50,819 nucleotides of DNA from Chloroflexota bacterium (GTDB lineage: Bacteria > Chloroflexota > UBA6077 > FW602-bin22 > JACPRP01), in assembly GCA_016189905.1 (NCBI GenBank), contig JACPRP010000022.1, forward strand, positions 1 through 50,819. The letters are read 5' to 3'. Each line of letters begins with the position of its first letter. Within the stretch, counting starts at the first letter, position 1. A program made the translations under genes and the position numbers. Below, piece by piece: positions 50,597-50,819 of this stretch. Below the pieces are notes generated by a model. It was not told where the DNA came from, did not search any database, and saw only the letters and a program-made list of their open reading frames with translations.

Positions 50597-50627
50597 CCGC
50601 CGCCCATACATCCCGTATGGGCGGCGG
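50597..50627 (+). terminator. Terminator-like hairpin after the beta-propeller gene
   Basis: CCGCCGCCCATAC (50597-50609) pairs exactly with GTATGGGCGGCGG (50615-50627) around a 5-base loop, about 40 bp past the stop. The T content downstream is low, so it may work with Rho or as mRNA protection. The remainder to 50819 has no gene I can support. Confidence 0.6.
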
Positions 50628-50819
50628 CAACGTTTCTGGGCATGACGTGGTTTCCCTGGACTGAGGAAGGCATCGAGCCTGTCTCAGGTCGAGAGGCCGT
50701 CGGTGTCCCGCCTAGATACTTGCTAAGTGCTTGCCTATCGACCGACACTTATAGCAGTTTGCAAAGGATTTTGGCTAGCGGAGCAGCCACCGATATACCG
50801 AGCGTATGCAATGTAGCGC

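Overview
The window reads as a chromosomal segment of a Chloroflexota bacterium, probably an anaerobic or facultatively anaerobic lineage; it is GC-rich by eye. This assignment is inference. It rests on a recA-recX / rny-spoVS / argS-trpS core block, on secreted proteins of a type I associate with Chloroflexota (a CAP-domain protein, a WxF/GHFYTQTNG-type lipoprotein and a Thr-Pro-linker protein), on a Gram-positive-type LexA operator (GAAC-N4-GTTC), and on paired tungsten/molybdenum aldehyde:ferredoxin oxidoreductase (AOR) paralogues. Recognisable sigma-70 promoters (TTGACA/TATAAT-like, 17-18 bp spacers) occur throughout.

Layout. 1-3.3 kb: an unrecognised partial ORF end, then a minus-strand unit of an M29-like metallopeptidase-family protein and a TctC/Bug-type solute-binding lipoprotein. 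3.4-15.5 kb: a plus-strand surface-glycan cluster holding a Wzx-like flippase, GT87, a Gfo/Idh oxidoreductase, an LpxA-like acyltransferase, a DegT aminotransferase, a GT2, three GT4 enzymes and a GT-C-like membrane protein. 15.5-23.5 kb: housekeeping genes recA, recX, rny, spoVS, a PHP phosphoesterase, argS and trpS. 23.5-26.8 kb: a minus-strand group of membrane protein, RmlC-like epimerase, TPR protein, HD hydrolase and PHP protein. 26.9-30.3 kb: a small membrane-anchored protein and a convergent GH94-type phosphorylase. 30.4-35.7 kb: a LexA-controlled mutasome operon (imuB, a DUF6504-like gene, dnaE2 and a 45-codon ORF). 36-38.5 kb: two exported proteins. 38.9-40.6 kb: tRNA-Tyr with its terminator and a carboxyltransferase (OadA/PycB type). 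41-46.8 kb: a repeat-rich region with two AOR genes and a MoaD-like sulfur carrier. 47-50.6 kb: a GT39-like membrane glycosyltransferase and a secreted beta-propeller protein.

The genes form several working sets. Oxidoreductase, aminotransferase and LpxA-like acyltransferase could together build a 3-acylamido sugar nucleotide, which the glycosyltransferases and flippase would use; the same trio of activities makes diamino-glucose precursors of amide-linked lipid A in other phyla, which is unexpected in a presumed monoderm. recA and imuB carry almost the same operator sequence, so the recombinase and the error-prone polymerases are probably one SOS regulon. Both polymerase genes of the mutasome carry in-frame palindromic insertions: about 100 codons with three repeats and a perfect 40-bp palindrome in dnaE2, and about 18 codons around an 11-bp inverted repeat in imuB. 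The AOR genes and the MoaD-like gene fit a tungstopterin- or molybdopterin-dependent aldehyde or carboxylate oxidation module set among dispersed hairpin repeats.
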